Assembly (NCBI RefSeq): GCF_015832195.1
Contig: NC_052017.1
Span: 49,801,652-49,865,651 of the forward strand
Reading direction: 5' to 3'
Length of the DNA stretch: 64,000 bases
From: Motacilla alba alba
Lineage: Eukaryota; Chordata; Aves; Passeriformes; Motacillidae
In this document: piece after piece, positions 62,746 to 64,000 of the stretch
Layout: every line of letters starts with the position of its first letter
Position numbering within the stretch: the first letter of the stretch is position 1
Notes under the pieces: model-generated
Databases searched by the model: none
Seen by the model: only the letters and a program-made list of their open reading frames with translations
What the model was told of the DNA's origin: nothing
Made by a program: the position numbers and the translations under genes

Positions 62746-64000
62746 CTTAATCTCTTTCTATATTGAAGTGACCAAATATGCTCTTCTTTGAGCCACTAGT
62801 GGTATCATAAGGAAAGCAGAATGGGGAGATTATTCTATGATAACAACACATGATGCAGAAACTCTGATGCGTCTCTCAAATAATATGATAACATTACAGC
62901 CTCTTTTCAAAGTTTCTATCTTTTGCTCCTAAGAGCAATTAAATCCCATTTTTTGGGTTCAGTTCATCAAATCTCATATTTGCATCTCTTCTTCCTCTAA
63001 GCATAGACCTTAGTTATACTAGGGTTTCCTTTTTTTTTTTAGCCTTAGCTTGTTGATCAAGAATTGGCCAATCTTAGCCTAAAGGGACTCTCAAAACTTG
63101 TTACTTATTTTCAAAACTACTGGGTTAGAATACAACTGCTGACATACTGGTATAATCACCAGTAAAGAGTGGGATATGATGCATTTAGAGACGTGCTTCT
63201 CTTCTGGCAGGGGAATTGCTTACTGCTTTTGACACTACTGAATCTTCTAATAATCATACAGTAACAACTGTAGATATTGTCTATCTTTCTAAAAAAGCAG
63301 ATATACAAAAAAATTGAGTTTCATCTTCCATATTCAACAAAACCAAAAGAGAAAAATAACTAAAAGCAATGTCAGTCTTACTGAACTGTTTTAAGTCATG
63401 CAAACTCTGGAATCAAGAGAATCTTCATTGCTGTAGCACAGGCTACAAATGACATTTTTTCCCACTGCAAAAGTTATCAGCAAAACACAGGAAGAATGCA
63501 GCATGCAAGGAAACATCTGTGCATACATGACTTGCACAGGGAGCAAATTTTTTCCTATTCTGGCAAGGACATTGCAAAACATCTGCTCTGATGGAAGTAG
63601 AACAAAACTGAAGGATAGAAATGCACGATGAAAAAATATGTGAATACAGACTGTACCTGGCAAACACGTAAGTATAAGCACCAGTGATTATTAAGAAGCT
63701 TACTTCCTTTCAGCGTTTACAGTAGTGGAAGAGCTGTGGTGATTAAAGGATGTAAGGACAACAAAATCTATACTTAAAAATAATAATTTTCATAAAGTGG
63801 TAAAATTAGGGAACCAGACACAATTTCAGGCTTGGAGCTTGAAGAATGGACTCATCTTGAATGTTTGTATTTTTGTTTTTTTGTTTTTCCTAAATGAACC
63901 AGATGTTCTAATTGGAAATATGCACATATAAACAAGTAAAAGGAGAGATGTTCCTGCTTTGTCAAGCAGCAATACCTTTCTGGTATTATTGCAGCAAGTC
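62746..64000 (-). other. CNTNAP2 intron, no feature recognised
   Basis: This is AT-rich sequence. Overlapping open frames at 63391-63681 (-) and 63449-63631 (+) look random. No preceding CNTNAP2 exon was seen before the window ends. Confidence 0.5.

Noticed and set aside
1..64000. CRISPR arrays, bacterial operons, tRNA/rRNA genes or a new multi-gene system
   Set aside because: There are no regularly spaced repeats, ribosome-binding-site/ORF arrays or recognisable RNA gene signatures. CR1, avian-type LTRs and a split exon indicate vertebrate intronic DNA.

Overview
The window looks like vertebrate nuclear DNA from a bird. It is AT-rich and gene-poor, with no operons or long open reading frames. 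It carries several CR1 retrotransposon fragments, one ending in the diagnostic CR1 3' octamer repeat (ATTCTRTG)n, and LTRs of types I know from avian, especially songbird, genomes. A neoavian bird, probably a passerine, is my inference; the species cannot be read from the sequence.

Only one coding segment is well supported: a 150-bp minus-strand internal exon at 15647-15796. Its 49 complete codons plus split end codons match part of a laminin G domain of a contactin-associated protein, best fitting CNTNAP2 (CASPR2), a neurexin-superfamily neuronal adhesion protein known for very large introns. Because transcription runs right to left, 1-15646 is the intron downstream of the exon and 15797-64000 the intron upstream, each continuing beyond the window as far as I can see.

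The intronic DNA holds six CR1 pieces (8735-9174, 24331-24592, 36289-37058, 40991-41532, 49610-49702, 62319-62745). It also holds a probable ERVK-type LTR end (about 17575-18064) and two diverged solo LTRs of one family in opposite orientations (30176-30716 plus; 40367-40951 minus, with a near-perfect 5-bp target duplication). Other structure includes a TA/CA microsatellite (3616-3716), two mirror-image A/C-rich and T/G-rich tracts (7566-7706 and 46568-46659), short tandem duplications and several perfect inverted repeats. The remaining intron appears unremarkable.

I found no CRISPR array, no RNA gene and no evidence of a new multi-gene system. The most useful points for follow-up are the symmetric CNTNAP2 exon, the opposed LTR pair, an internal (not 3') CR1 endonuclease-region fragment, and a perfect 16-bp hairpin.
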